64,000 nt of DNA, from NCBI GenBank assembly GCA_004154925.1, contig QJNS01000029.1, positions 310,001 through 374,000 on the forward strand. Reading direction: 5' to 3'. A program made the position numbers and the translations under genes. The notes below the pieces were generated by a model. The model worked only from the letters and a program-made list of their open reading frames with translations. It searched no databases and was not told where the DNA came from. This stretch comes from Monosporascus cannonballus (Eukaryota; Ascomycota; Sordariomycetes; Xylariales). Positions 1 through 13,215 of the stretch are shown piece after piece (position 1 is the first letter of the stretch; every line of letters starts with the position of its first letter).

Positions 1-911
1 GTCAAAATTAATTTAGAGATTTTGAAAACAAAATCCTGTTAATTTTGCGACAAATAAGAACACGTAATTTATACGTATAGGTTCTTTTCGAACATAAAAA
101 AATCGAGTTTAATTTTGTCCAAACATAATTAATATACGATTTTCTTTAAGTCTAAAACCAACCGATTTAATATAGGTATAATATAATTTTCGATAATATT
201 GTAGAATTAGGTGATGAATAAAAAAGCTTTTTTTAAAAAAAAGATTTCAAAATAGATATATAATTTACCCAGTTTGCATAATTATTTTAAAAATAAAAAG
301 AAATATTATATTTATCGACCAAAAAGTTTTAAAGATAATTAAAAAAATATATATTTAATCCTAACTAGGATTTTACCCGTTTTAATATTATCACCGTATT
401 TTATTTTAAAATAATGCTTTAATTTAACCGACCGGAACTTGTTATTAATTAGAATTATATTATTAAGATTCATAGATTTTATTTTATCATACAATACAAT
501 TTGTGATTTTGTTAAAATATACGTTTTATATATCATGTATAAAACCATTTTATTTAAAACAAATTTATTTGATATTTTAAGGGAATTCGTACTTTAAAAG
601 TTATAATGAATATTTACTTATTTGTATTCAATAATATTAAATTAATTACGGGACTTAGTGCAAAAAAGAATATAACGGCGAATTTAAAAAATAATTAAAA
701 GTACAAATAATAAATTTATATAAGATGTGTTTTTATTTTTAAACATTAAAATAAATTTGTCAACGGATATTTCTTTATATTATAGTAATATAATTAATAA
801 GTAATTAGTAAAGTACTAAAAAGTCAAATTTTACGAAAATACGAAAAAGAAATTCGAAATTAAGTGGTTAATATTAATTAAAATTTGCCTAGATATTAAT
901 AAGAGTTCAAG
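1..911. other. AT-rich flank without a gene
   Basis: No credible gene is visible; the open stretches are short and A/T-biased. The DNA is extremely A/T-rich with stop codons in all frames. It ends at the AATTC copy (912-916) that abuts retrotransposon A1. It may be older decayed repeat, but no domain was recognised. Confidence 0.6.
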
Positions 912-916
912 AATTC

Positions 917-1122
917 TATAAGAATACAGCCCCTATAAGGATAAGGCTGGTAGCCGACCAGCTACCGATCAGCCACCGACACACTTATTAATAAAAATCC
1001 ACAATCTAGCAAGTAATACAAAATACCAAATGGAAATAACTTAATATACTTACTTCTTAAAATCTGCTTTACGACTAGTCGGAAATCACCTTACTGAACT
1101 TATAATTATCCATTATCTTATA
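917..1122 (+). repeat. 5' LTR of A1
   Basis: This 206-bp repeat matches 8088-8293 and, inverted, 11721-11926 and 18911-19116. Landmarks shared by all four are a GGCTGGTAGCC-like block, a tandem GATCAGC(C/T)ACCGA-like block, AATCTGCTTTA and ATCACCTTA. Differences between copies are almost all transitions. The AATTC duplication sits immediately to the left. The primer-binding site next to 1123 could not be assigned to a tRNA. Confidence 0.92.
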
Positions 1123-2640
1123 ATTTTTATATTTACCATAAAAAGTATTACGATAATTACTAAAAGCAAAACTCGCCGACTATAAAACGGACCTCAGTTA
1201 CCAATCGAAAAAACCGCCAATCGGAACCTAACCGACAAACGATCGATTACAATGTAAAAACAGGCTAAAAAACTTATAATAAAGCCTTAACGGGCAAAAA
1301 ACCACGGTCCCCGGAATCCTAAATCCCTTTATAAATATAATAAAGACATATTCCGATAACCGTTAGCTAAACGGTCGGAAAACGGGCGTAATATAACGAA
1401 TACGTCCCTGAATTTAAAGTAAAAAAAGGTTAAACCCTTTAAAATAACCAGATTTTCGAAATTATTCGTTAACAAAACGAATAATATTTGAAATTATTAC
1501 GACCGCTGGCCGAATAATAAATAATTACATAAATTAAAAAAAGATTTATAAATTAATTACAATATTATTGCAAAAATTTAAAAACGATAAATAAATACAA
1601 TATTATAATTACCCGAAATTTTCCAAAAATACATTAATTTTAAAAAAATTAAATAAAAGTTATTATAAACACTTATGCCAAAAGACCAAGGCGAAATGCA
1701 TTTATTTATATCTAATAGACTATGAGCCATATAAACGTTCTTATTACGAACGTTTAATAATTATACCGCATTACGCTTAATTACTTTAATTACGAAGAAA
1801 ATTAAAAATAAAAATTTTATAAATCTTTCTTAAGAAAAGTTACGTAAATATCAACCTTTTCGATTAAGAATATATGAAATAATTTATGAAACTATAATAA
1901 CGAATTAATTAATTATTATCAAACTGTTACGTTAAATAAAAGTTTTTAATTTATAAAATAAAACTTACATATATCATTAACCCAAAAAACAATCAAAATA
2001 ATAAAGGTTTTACTTTTAATTACTTTTATAAATTAATATTAAGATTACCTAATATTTTATTGCGAAAAAAGATTAAATTAAAATAAATTAATAATGTAAC
2101 AAACAAGGCAGAACATTATTAAAACGCGTAAAAAAGCGAAAAAAACCGATCATTTTCGGCCAAAAGCATTAATGGAAATAATCGATCTTATTTTAATGTT
2201 TTTAAAAAAAGTTCCCTGGAACAAATTAAAGACGCCGCATAAAAATAATGATTACGAACGTTCTTATATTCCGAAAACAAATAATCGCCGATTTAATTCT
2301 ATTCGGAATAAATCCGTACAACCTAATACCCTTAATTTTTATAAAAGCTTATTAAAATATTATAATAATAAAAAACTAAGTTATTAAAACGTAAATTGTA
2401 CATCAACAAAGGATACGAAAACCTTATTATCCCGGCTATACGAAAACCGACTTCCGACGGCCGTATAAAACGTTAAAATATATAACGATAAATCAAATTA
2501 ATCCGTAAACGTAAACCCAAAAAAACCAAAATAAATATATACGTTTAATCCATTTCGGCTAATAATTACAAAACGGTAAAAGCAAAGGCTTCTTTTAAAA
2601 AGACAGCATATATTAAAGGAAATATGGGAAATATAATAAT
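1123..2640 (+). pseudogene. decayed gag region of A1
   Basis: This lies between the 5' LTR and the protease remnant, where gag belongs in a Ty3/gypsy element. The longest surviving + frame (2172-2387, 71 codons) is Lys/Asn/Arg-rich and falls near the expected C-terminal part of Gag, but no clean CCHC zinc knuckle was found. The corresponding sequence of A2 (17391-18910, - strand) aligns, so this is element DNA rather than an insertion. The call rests mostly on position. Confidence 0.6.
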
Positions 2641-2649
2641 AAAATTAAA

Positions 2650-5600
2650 CATAAATACCGGAATACAAATAAATACTCTAAATAAAAGGTTAGAAAAAAA
2701 AGTTAACTTTTAATTAATTTGCGTAAATATTCCGGGCCTTTTTAACGTTAACGATATATATATCAAATAATATAAAGCTTACCAAATTTTTGTTAACATA
2801 ATAAATAATAATAAGAACGAACGAAAATTTAAATAAATTTATTTTGAAATACGCCGTAATCAAAAAAGGCCGATTTCCTATTCTCCAGATCCGGAATAAG
2901 TAAATTAAGGATTTTACTAAACATAATTATAAATTAATAATTATAGAGATTATTACAAAATGTTAATAAATAAAAAATCGCAAATTTAACGTTTTCCGAT
3001 AAGCAAATTTATTCCGTTAATTTAATAAGTTTAACCGAAAAATTAAATATCTCGGAATTCGAAAAGCAACAAAACCGAAAGTTAACCAATCTCCTTATTT
3101 ACCTAATGAATTTCCGGCGGATATATTCCGAAAAAATAACGAAAAAAATATTTTAACTATTAAAAGCAAAATATGAAATAAACTTGATCCCAGGGAAAAC
3201 GCCCTTATTCGGCCTAATTTATCTTATTTCGAAAATCCAAAAAGGATATTCGAAATATATATCCGAAAAAACCTAAAAATAGGCCGGATACGTTATTCGA
3301 AAACGATCGTAAAGGTACTAATATTATTTATACTTGAAAAGAATAATAATTTCCAATTATCCGTCGATTATAAAGAGTTAAATCGGATAATACTAAACAC
3401 CCGATATTTTTTACCTTTAATTTTGAAAATAATAAATTGCCTAAGATTAATTAAAATATTTTCGAAAATTAATTTTAAGGATATTTATTACCGTATTAAA
3501 ATTAAAAAAAAACAATTAAGAAAAGACCGCTTTCGGAATATAATACGAGTAATTTAAATATACGGTAATATTATTTAGCCTCATTAATACGTTAATTACG
3601 TTTTACGCACATATATAAACTATCAATTCAACTAATTAATATATATACGTAATGTATTTAAAAAATATAATTATTTATTCGAATAACAAAGAAACATACG
3701 AAATATTTTTAATTAATTTACAAACGATTATTATAATACTAATAATTTGTTAAAACGTTTAAATATAAATTAATTTTAAAAAACATAAAAGTCTTAAGAT
3801 TTATAATTAATATTAATGGTTTGGAAATAAACTACCGACGAATCGATATTATCGAAATATGGCTCAAACTAAAATTAATTTTTCATATTTAAATATTTTT
3901 AAAATTTGTAAATTTGCATTAAATATCCATCGCCTATTATTTACGTATTATCGAATTTATTATTCAGTTTTTAAAAAGGGCGTAAAATAAAAATAAAAAT
4001 ACAAAATTCCGATAACCCGAAAAGGTTAAAAAAGCGTTCCAAAACTTAAAAAATACTTTTTAATCGCCAATTATTTTTAAATATTAAAATAATATAAAAA
4101 TATTAAAATTAAAACAAACGCCTCCATAAAAGCCATATTAAAAAATACTCTTATAAAAATACGGAAAATATTAATACCTAATTGTATATTAATTATAAAA
4201 GATAAATTTAATTAACAAACATTGAATTATAAGGTACTATAACTTATTAACGATTATAAAAAAATTAAAATATTAACGGTAATACCTTAAGGGTACAGAA
4301 AAAGATTTCTTAATATTTACCGATTATATAATACTAAAAAATATAATAAAAATGCTAGCGTATAATCTTAAAAGAAGGTTGGCCCGATAAGTTTACTGTT
4401 TTACGTAATTTAATTTTGAAATATAAGACCGACCGGACGCTGTTAATCCGGCGAATAAATTATTTAAACGCCCTCATTACATTTTAAGAAAAATCGCATA
4501 TAAAAAGATAATCCTTACGTTATTTAAAAAATTCGAATTTACGAATAATATGCTAAAAAACGTACGGAAAACGGTCGTAAATACATAACGCGATTTAAAG
4601 TATTATAAAGAGGTAAAAAACTTTATAAAAATAACGTAAAATTCGTTCGTTATAAAATTTCCAGATAGGTTTTAGGTGGCGGAAGTTCAGGTAATTATTA
4701 TCCGCATAAAAAACGGAAAACTTTCGTTATACAATTACAAAAACCTTTCGAAAGAAAAACAAATTATATATTTACCGAACTTATCGTTTACAAATATCAA
4801 TATAAATGTAAATTATATTAATAATATAATTAATAATTAAATAACGGCCGTTATAACTTATAATTACATTATAATCAGATTCCGGAAAATATAAGAAAAA
4901 CGAAATTAATATTAAAGTTATTATTTATAATTAATACATTTTACGTCCTTTAGCAAAAGTATTATTTAAATATAAAATAGCACTTTAGCTAAAGGTTTTT
5001 CGATAATTTTATAATCGGTTTCGAAAATTATAACTTAAGGATTTACATACTATAAAATTAATATAAATAATTAAACGTTAAACCGGAATAAAAAATATTT
5101 CCTGAACCCAAATAAATTTTATATTATTAAGATAAAACCGTAATTTTGTTATAAAACGCTTTATAAAAGTAATTAATTAACTAATACCATAATAATGTAA
5201 AGGTAAAACATATAAGATATATCCGTATGTTAAAATTATTAACCAAAACCTTTACTGAGAAAATATAGTAAACGATATTTAAAAATATATTAGGTAATAT
5301 TCGAATTATTAAGACATAATATAATTACGTTATAAACCATATAAATAATTATAGGTTTTACTGTTACCTAAGCAACCTTTTCAAAAGGTTTCGTTAGATT
5401 TTATTATAGGATTGCTTAAAAACCTAAATCTAAACAGGTTAAAATATAATATAATTCTGGTAATCGTCAACCGTTTTACAAAATCAAGTTATTTATTTTT
5501 ATAGTTAAACCTTTAACCGTAACCAAATTGGCCTAGTTATTTTACGACAAAATTAAATATAAATTCGGTGCGCCAGCCGGAATTATTATCGCTAAAAATA

Positions 5601-6460
5601 AATTATTATGAAATTAATTTTAGGCGGAATTATGCGAAAAGCGAAAAATAAAACGTTAAGTATTAACTGTTTATTATCCATAAACTAATAAATAAATAAA
5701 ACATATTTATTAAGTCTTAAAATATAATTTGCGTAATTATATTAATAAGTATTAAGTTAATTAAATAAAGTTATTACGAAATACGGAATTCGTATATAAT
5801 AATATGCGGAACGTATTTACCGGCCGTTTTCCGTTTAAAACCTTATATGAATATTATTTAAAAATAATAAAATACCTTTTATAAAGGTTTAAAAAATAGG
5901 TATAAAGAATTAAGAAGTGTTTCGAAAAAATAATGGTTATTTATTAAATAATATACAAATATTAAAAAAAATAAGGGCTGGCCAAAAGAATATTACGATT
6001 AACGTTATACTTCTATAGCATTTTAATTAAGGTAGTAAATAAATTTAACAATTAAAACTTTTAAATTTAAAAATAAAACATTTATATTTACTTATATCTC
6101 GATTACGATTAAAGAATAAACAAATTCCTAAGTATACAAAATAGTTTTTCAAATTAAATATTAACAGGTATATAATATAGTTCCAGTATTTCTATTAAAA
6201 CTGTAACATAACCGGAGATCGGGCGACGTTTAGATAATATTACCGGACTTAATAAAGGAATAAGAAAAATAAATAATAAAAGATATTGTCCGCTACCGAA
6301 ATAACCGGAAATAATACGAATATTTAATTAAATAAAAAAGCTAACTGGTTAAATATAATATGTAAAAACTCCGAAGGTATTACGGATACGTACTTAAAAT
6401 ATTATAACGTTACGAAAAAAAAGATTAAATATGTATATAGGAAATAAAAACACTTAAAAA
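2650..6460 (+). pseudogene. decayed pol of A1 (PR-RT-RH-IN-chromodomain)
   Basis: Protease: an NTG (from DTG) motif near 2660, then an IPGLF(N)VN-like stretch. Reverse transcriptase: a PGKTPLFGLIY-like entry motif near 3190; LSVDYKELNRI near 3359; a KINFKDIYYRI motif near 3470; the catalytic YLDD box is mutated to YLKN (3655-3666). RNase H ends near 4470 with RRLAR...FNFEI and VNPANKLFKRP. Integrase: KVSLDFIIGLLK near 5390, KFGAPAGII near 5560 and a YYPQTNKQ remnant of YHPQTDGQ near 5670; a PVF.LL remnant near 6190 precedes a chromodomain-like tail with a NWLNIIC.NSEGIT stretch. Many in-frame TAA codons stand where Gln or Trp is expected, as RIP produces. Confidence 0.9.
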
Positions 6461-6799
6461 CCGTAAGATAATAATAGCGAAATCTAAAACTGGTTACTTA
6501 ATAATTATAAAAATCATAAAAAATAATTTTAAGCAAATTTAAAACATTAACGTTAAAATATTATTTAGTTATATAATTGCCTTTAAGTTTTTAACGAATA
6601 ACGATTATATCGTATAGAGGTCGGAAATTGATAAATAATACAAAGAAAATCGAATTTTGGTTTGAAAAATAAAACCTTACGCTTAATTGTTAAGATTTAT
6701 ATTAATTAACCTTTAATAAGCATATTGAGAAAATTAGGACAAATATATCGAAGAACGATCAGAAAATATATAACGGCTAAAGGCGGGTACGTTTAGTAA

Positions 6800-7923
6800 A
6801 TTTGTTATATAAAAATCCGAAAAAAATTTAAAAACTTTGTTTTTATAAAGAATATGGCCCAAATAACCGGAATATAATTTAGTATTAATCGAAAATAAGG
6901 CGCAGTCCTTAAAGCGCTTAATATATTTAAGTTTAATAATAATTTCACCGGATAAAGCCATTTTCTAATTATAATTATTTATAAATACCAAAATTGCGTT
7001 AAAACATTAAAAGATAGGCGGAAAATATTCGTAAACGGAAAGCAGAACGGCATAAGGGCCCTTAAAAATCGCTTTATTTATAAAGATACCTTAAAACTAT
7101 ATTTAATCGGAATTTAATTACGGAATAATAACAAAAAAACCGTAATATTTATAAAAAAAATTAAAATTTATAAATTTATAAAATAACGTTAAAATGGGAC
7201 CTTTATAACCATAACGTATCATTCGAAATCGACTTTTATTATATTAAAAAAATAATATTCCTTAATAATAATTACGTTAAAGGCGAATTCGGCCTTACGA
7301 AAAACGTCGAATCGACGACTGACCGCAATTATATCGGAACGTTCGTATTAGGTATTCGTAATACGAACTTTTTTGAATTAGTCGATTAACTCCTAATTAT
7401 CGACACCGAATTAAAAAACAGTTTAAATAATACTTTTAAGGACATTCGGAATTTAAATAAAAATTAAAAAACGATAATAATAATATTAAGAATAATTATT
7501 TACCGAACGAACAGTTTTTTTATAATAATTAAATATAACGTAATTTAAGGCGTTCAAAATTTAAACGTAAACCGTACGGTAATCGAAATAACGTTATATT
7601 ACGTAAATATAATATGGCTTATTACTGCCCGTAATACGACTAAAATTTATTTTATTATCGGCGTTAAATGGATAATATTTTAAAAAATCCCTGTTTTCCG
7701 TAATACCAAAATATTACTTTTTTAAAATTCCTTACGAAAAAAAAATATTGCGAACGGAAATAATATGCAAAATAGACGGAAAAGGCGAAATTAAAATGAA
7801 AAAAAAACGGTAAACCGAAGGGAACGTATATATAAAAGGAATAAACAAATAAGTACGAAAAAGAAAAAAAAGTAAATAAAATGGGGTTAAAAACGGATTA
7901 TAATAACAAATTAGGCGGAATAT
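6800..7923 (+). pseudogene. third reading frame of family A, copy A1, unknown function
   Basis: Downstream of pol, one + frame of A1 aligns in frame with the same region of A2 (12087-13215, - strand) over about 370 codons. Landmarks in A1 are FIKNMAQITGI (about 6840), GAVLKALNIF (about 6900), TLKDRRKIFVNGKQNGI (about 7010), KGEFGLTKNVESTTDRNYIG (about 7280) and IIDTELKN (about 7395), followed by a Lys/Arg-rich tail. Several stops are TAA at the same place in both copies, as RIP of CAA (Gln) would give. Amino-acid similarity persists with no frameshift until near the end, where the frame is uncertain. This suggests the live element carried an extra ORF after pol. I recognise no domain; it could also be a C-terminal extension of pol. 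The start is not resolved. Confidence 0.55.
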
Positions 7924-8087
7924 AATTAATTACATAATATAATACATATTAATTATTCCGGCAATAATTTATAACATAATATAATAGTAAATTATCGGTA
8001 AATATATATAATTAAATTTGCAAAACGCGTTATACTAAATTAATAATAATATTATTAAAAATTAATAGTTTAACAAGGGAAAGTAAT

Positions 8088-8293
8088 TATAAAAATATAA
8101 CCCTAATAAGGATAAGGCTAATAGCCGATTAGCTACCGATCAGCTACCGACCTACCTATTAATATAAATTTACCATCTGGCAGCTAATAGGAAACGCCAG
8201 ATAGAAATAACTTAATACATTTACTTCTTGGAATCTGCTTTATAACTGGTCGGAGATCACCTTACTCAGCTTATAGCTATCCATTATCTTACA
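8088..8293 (+). repeat. 3' LTR of A1 with upstream polypurine tract
   Basis: This 206-bp repeat matches 917-1122. AACAAGGGAAAG at 8072-8083 is the likely polypurine tract that primes plus-strand synthesis; four bases (TAAT) separate it from the LTR. The LTR ends CTTACA at 8293 and is followed directly by the AATTC duplication (8294-8298). Confidence 0.92.
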
Positions 8294-8298
8294 AATTC

Positions 8299-9143
8299 AT
8301 AATCGTAAAAACTCGAAAAATATTAAATTTCAGCAATAGAAAACCGATCAAAATAATAAAAGTAAAAGTCCGGAAATTTGAGCTTATTAAACCTCAATAT
8401 ACTTTAAATATTTTATTTATAGATAATGGATATAAGCGAAAAGGATTAAAGAAAGTGTTAATATTTTATTTACATAGTAATACAATCCCACCGAACATAT
8501 TATTTCGTTATTTAAATTAATTATTAAAATTAATTTTAAAGAAAGAAAAGACTTAGTTAATAGTAATATAAATACCGCTGCAGAATAGAATATTACAAAT
8601 TTATTTTACGTTAAAGAATATAATTTAATAATAAAATAAATATAGCTTTTGTTTATACAATTTAATTCTTTTAAAAAACTAAATTCGAAAACGTAATCGA
8701 AATGCCGATTGTGTTAATTAATTAATTATCTATTATTTTGTTTTTTGATATCGATAATAACCATATAACATAATTATTAATATTTGAATTTAATTTTACG
8801 TCAAAACCCAAAATAATATTAAACATAAATTCAAATATAATAAAAGTAATTTTAGAATATAGCCAAATAAAAAAATTATTATTCTCTTAATATCAATGGA
8901 ATAGATTAATTATAACATTTATACGGACGACAAATCTGAAAGAATATAACCGATAAATTTATAAATTGTTTTATAAATGTAAATAAATTTAATAATCAAA
9001 ATATTAACAAATTCATTATATGTCTTTATATCTTTTTAATTCAGGGAATATTTTTTAGTTAAAACTATAATATTATTAAAAAAGCTGTACAGGATATGTT
9101 AAATATTGGAAATAAGATTTTAAAGTAATTCGGAGGTGAAAAG
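8299..9143. other. AT-rich spacer between A1 and B1
   Basis: About 840 bp without a supportable gene. There are stops in all frames and no recognised transposon domain. It separates the right target duplication of A1 from the left LTR of B1. Confidence 0.55.
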
Positions 9144-9541
9144 TGTTATGACCTAACGGTCTTGGCTCCTTCGCAAACGGTCGAGACTACGACAAAACAG
9201 GGCCCCGACCACCGCCAAAAAATCACATAACCGGCTTAAAGGTCTTAAGGTGCCAAATACCTTATGCCCCTTAAGCCGATAAAAAAGTTCAAAAGGCTTA
9301 ATAAGCTTAGGGATTTAAGCCGTTTAAATATTTTAAGCTGAAATAAAATATATATTTTCGTTATTTCCATAATTTAATTAATATTAATTTTTAATATAAT
9401 ATTATTACCTAAAATATTTGTAATATTACAAAATATGATATAATTATTATATTTATTATTTAGATTTTTAAGATATTTTTACTAATATATATCTGTATAG
9501 TTAAAATTTAACAATTAATTAAATTTTAAGTTCGTCATACG
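9144..9541 (+). repeat. 5' LTR of B1
   Basis: It starts TGTTATGACC and matches 23030-23428, and less closely 36082-36467. Shared blocks include CCGGCTTAAAGG, a CTTAATAAGCTTA palindromic stretch and ATTTCCATAA. The first 180 bp keep unusually many G/C; the distal half is strongly AT-converted. The right edge is uncertain by a few bases. Confidence 0.88.
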
Positions 9542-11715
9542 TTATAAACTTTTATTAAATAATACCGTCAAATTCTAAATTAGACCGATTAACTTTATAT
9601 TTATTACTAAATAACCGAATAACATATTTACCAAATCTTTAATTACCCGGATATTAAAATAAAATCTGAAAAAAAAGAAAAATGTCGCTTTTTACGTAAA
9701 AAGCTTCGTTGACGACTGGATAATATAAATGAACGTATTCTCCAACTTCAAAAAATTATAATAATCTTATAACGTTTTTTTAAGTTACTTATAAAAAGTT
9801 TAAAAAAAGAAATTCTCGAAACCGGAAAGCCTTTTCGAACAAATTAAATTATTTAGCTAGATTTTATTAAAGAATTAAGAAAAATCCTTAAATTTTTTGC
9901 AGCCCAAATTTTTCCATAAAATCTTAATTAAATTATAATTATTTTTAACTTAATATTAAATATATTTCGGGTATTTTTTTATTTAAGTTATTATACCCAT
10001 TACGCAAGTTAAATTCGTAATCGCACGACTTATTAACTATATAATCTTTTAATTCGAATTTGTTATAAAAAATGTTATTTTATTAATTCAAAAACAAAAC
10101 TTAAAAATAATACGAATTTATAATAATTATGAATAATTTAAATAAATATTAACAAAAGCTTTCGAAATGATAAACCAAACAGTAAAAGCCAAAATATAAA
10201 TCCAATAATTACGCTAAAATAAATTAATATGGAATAACGGTAATACGTTAATTCATTTAACAATTAAGATAAATTAAAAATAAAAAGTTTTAATGATTAA
10301 GTTTTTCGACGGCATGAAAAAGAAAATACAAAAAAAACTTTTTAAGTTTATCCGGCCTAATTATTTATCGGATTATATCATTATAATAATTAAGATTAAC
10401 GATCGATAATACGGATAATATATTAAAAGTATTAAAGGAAAAAATAATAATAAACTTTGATATATAATTAATATTAACGTTTTTTAAGATAGTAATACTT
10501 TTTATAGCATAGAATTAAAAATTATGGAATTAAAAGTTACTTATAAAAAATTTGAAGTTAAATTAAATATTATAATTATAATAAAATAGGATATAAGATA
10601 GCATAATATAAGGTATTTAAGAAACCCTATTAAAATAATTAAAAACTTATATTTAAGAAATAATCCAAAAAAACCAGAAAACGGAAATAAATTTATTAAT
10701 ATAATTTAATTTATATATATACCAGGTTCTCCATAATAAAAAGTTTAATAAAAAATATATAACATTAGAAAATTAATTCATTAAATATCGTAAGCATAAT
10801 AAAAAGCATTACAAAAGTAATTACGCAAATATCAGAACTAGATAAAAAAAATCTATTTCGGAACTTTTAATTAATATAGCAAAATATATATTATATATTG
10901 TTAACGACGAAAATACCTGAATTGCGAAAACTGAAAATGATATATTTACGAATACATTACCCGGATATATTATAAGAGATTTAATTTTCCAAACCGAACC
11001 GGTAGTAATAAAAATAATAAGTAATAATATTAATATTTTCGAACCATAACCTTAAGAAATATCTAATAACTAGCCGAAATAAAAACCTGGCCCGAAAGAG
11101 TGTAATATCCGTAAAAAAACGGTTTTTATTATTACAAATAATATAATTATCAAACGGAAAAACAATTATTTTTATATGAGGTAAAAAGGTATTATGATAA
11201 AATTATAATGGATTTTTATTTTCAATTGGTATTTATTACAAATTCTTACGAAAACAAAGTTATTAAAACAATTACGTTAATTTATAAGAGACCTTTAAAA
11301 TAAGAATTACAATAAAGTATAATAACATATAATCGTAAATAAAAGAAAATAATTTATTTAATAAGAAAAAAACTATAATAAAATTAAAAATCATTAATAA
11401 AATTGAAAGGAATAATATGCCGGCAATAATAATAATTATAACAATTTAACTTATTAAACGAAAAAATATAAAAAAGGCTTAATAAATTCGAATAGAAATT
11501 AAAAGAAAAAAGTTATTTTTACAAAAGCTACAAAATAACTAAACCCAAAATGATTAAAAGAAATTTCCAAAAAAGGCTGTAAACGCAATAATAAAAAACG
11601 TTAAAAACATTAATATTTTGAATATATAAATCGAAATATATTAATATACCGCAACAATAAATTACGGAACTCTAAGCGGGAATTATATTGTATTAAATAT
11701 AATTAATAAATTTAA
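9542..11715 (+). pseudogene. decayed gag and start of protease of B1
   Basis: This region follows the 5' LTR and ends at the ATTAT target site (11716-11720) of A2. By position it should carry Gag and the start of the protease; the protease continues at 19122. Frames are broken by many stops and no intact zinc knuckle could be read. A GAAAGAGTGTAATATCCGT stretch near 11095 is the best candidate for a CCHC remnant. Identification is by context. Confidence 0.6.
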
Positions 11716-11720
11716 ATTAT

Positions 11721-11926
11721 TATAAAATAATGGATAGCTGTGAGCCGGGTAAGGTAATCTCCGACCAGTCGTAAAGCAGATTCCAAAAAGTAAATATATT
11801 AAGTTACTTTTATCTGGCATTTCCTATTAGCTACTAGATAATAAATTTATACTAATAAGTAAATCGGTAGCTGATCGGTAATTAATCGGTTACCAATTTT
11901 ATCTTTATAAAAGTTATATTTTTATA
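11721..11926 (-). repeat. 3' LTR of A2
   Basis: This 206-bp repeat is the inverse of the A1 LTRs. Read on the + strand it starts TATAAAATAATGG (mutated LTR end) and finishes TTTTTATA. The likely polypurine tract AAAAAAGGAG (- strand) lies just beyond its right edge, around 11931-11940. ATTAT at 11716-11720 is the left target duplication. Confidence 0.92.
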
Positions 11927-12086
11927 ATTACTCCTTTTTTTAAGCTATTAGTCCTTAATAGTATTATTATTAATTTGATATAACGCGTTTTATAAATCTG
12001 GTTACGTATGTTTGCCGATAATTTACCGTTATATTATGTTATAGGTGGTTGCTGTAATAATTAATGCATATTATATTGTGTAATTA

Positions 12087-13215
12087 CTTATGTTCCGATC
12101 AAACTTTTATTATAATCTGTTTTTAATTTTTTTTTTATTTTTTCCTTTTTGCGCTTATATTTTTATTTTTTTACGTATATATTCTGTTCGGTGTCCTATT
12201 TTTCTTTATTTTTATTTCGCCTTTTCCATTTATTTTGCGTATTATCTTTATTTATTATATTTTGTTTCGTAAACAATTTTTAAAAAAATAATATTTTGAT
12301 ATTAAAAACGATTAGGATTTTCTTTACCGTTATCCTTTCGATGCCGATAATAATATAAATATTAATCGTATTATGAGCAGTAATAAACCGTATTGTATTT
12401 ATGTAATAGAAGGTTATTTCGATTATCGTACGGTTTATATTTAGGTTCCGGACGCCCTAAATTACGTTATAATTAATTATTATTATAAGATTTTTCGCGC
12501 GGGAGGTAATTATTTTTAATATTATTAATATCGTTATTTCATTTCCGTTTAAATTCCGATCGTTTTTAAAGGTATCGCCCAAATGGTTTTTTAGTTCGGT
12601 ATCGATAACTAGGAATTAATTAACAAATTCGAAAAGGTTCGTACTACAAGTACTTAATATAAAGGTTCCGACGTAATTGCGGTCGGTTGTTGATTTAACG
12701 TTTTTTACGAGGCCGAATTCGCCTTTAATGCGGCTATTATTAAAAAGTATCGTTTTCTTAATATAACGGAAATCGATTTCCGATCGTCCGTTATGGTTAC
12801 GGAAGTCCAATTTTAATACCGTCTTATAAATTTATATATTTAAGTCTTTTTTGTAAATATTAAGGTTTTTTTTATTGTTCCGTAATTAATTTTCGATTAG
12901 GCGCAAATTTAAGATACCACTATAAATAAAGTAATTTTCGAAAACCGTTATGCCGTTACGCTCCCCGATTATAAATATTTTCTGTCCATTTTTTAACGTT
13001 TTAACGAAAATTTAATATTTATTAATAATTATAATTAAAAAACAGTTTTACCCAGTAAAATTATTAATAAACCCAAATATGTAAAGCGTTTTAAGGATGG
13101 CGCCTTATTTCCGACTAGTAACAAATTATATTCCAATTATTTAGGCCCGGCCTTTTATAAAAAATAAAACGTTTTTAAATTCGATCCGGGTTTTACGTCC
13201 GGCAAAATTATTAAA
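12087..13215 (-). pseudogene. third reading frame of family A, copy A2, unknown function
   Basis: This is the counterpart of 6800-7923 in A1, here on the - strand. A 64-codon piece (12616-12810) is still fully open, with EIDFRYIKKTILFNN and KGEFGLVKNVKSTTDRNY. Upstream the same frame reads IFIIGERNGITVFENYFIYS (about 12950) and GAILKTLYIF; downstream it reads VIDTELKNHLGDTFKN and a basic tail. Compared with A1 the frame is the same and many substitutions are conservative (DRNYVGTF against DRNYIGTF). Shared TAA codons are best explained as RIP of Gln codons. No known family was recognised. Confidence refers to the frame being a former coding region. Confidence 0.55.

Larger units (their letters stand above)
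917..8293 (+). mobile_element. RIP-inactivated Ty3/gypsy chromovirus A1 (full length)
   Basis: Two 206-bp direct repeats (917-1122 and 8088-8293) begin TATAAG/TATAAA, which I read as mutated TGTAAG, and end CTTATA/CTTACA, so the intact ends would be inverted. A 5-bp duplication AATTC flanks the element at 912-916 and 8294-8298. Inside, in order on the + strand, are recognisable remains of protease, reverse transcriptase, RNase H, integrase and a probable chromodomain, the gene order of Ty3/gypsy chromoviruses. Every domain is full of TAA/TAG stops and G-to-A/C-to-T changes, so it cannot be active. A second copy in inverted orientation lies at 11721-19116. The region after pol is unusually long (about 1.6 kb). 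Confidence 0.93.

Noticed and set aside
6734..6961. 75-codon frame on the - strand of A1
   Set aside because: The opposite strand carries the third reading frame shared with A2. The - frame in A2 has stops and weaker similarity.
12090..12272. 60-codon hydrophobic frame on the + strand
   Set aside because: It lies antisense to the basic tail of the third frame of A2. Its Phe/Tyr/Leu runs are reversed Lys codons, not a membrane protein.
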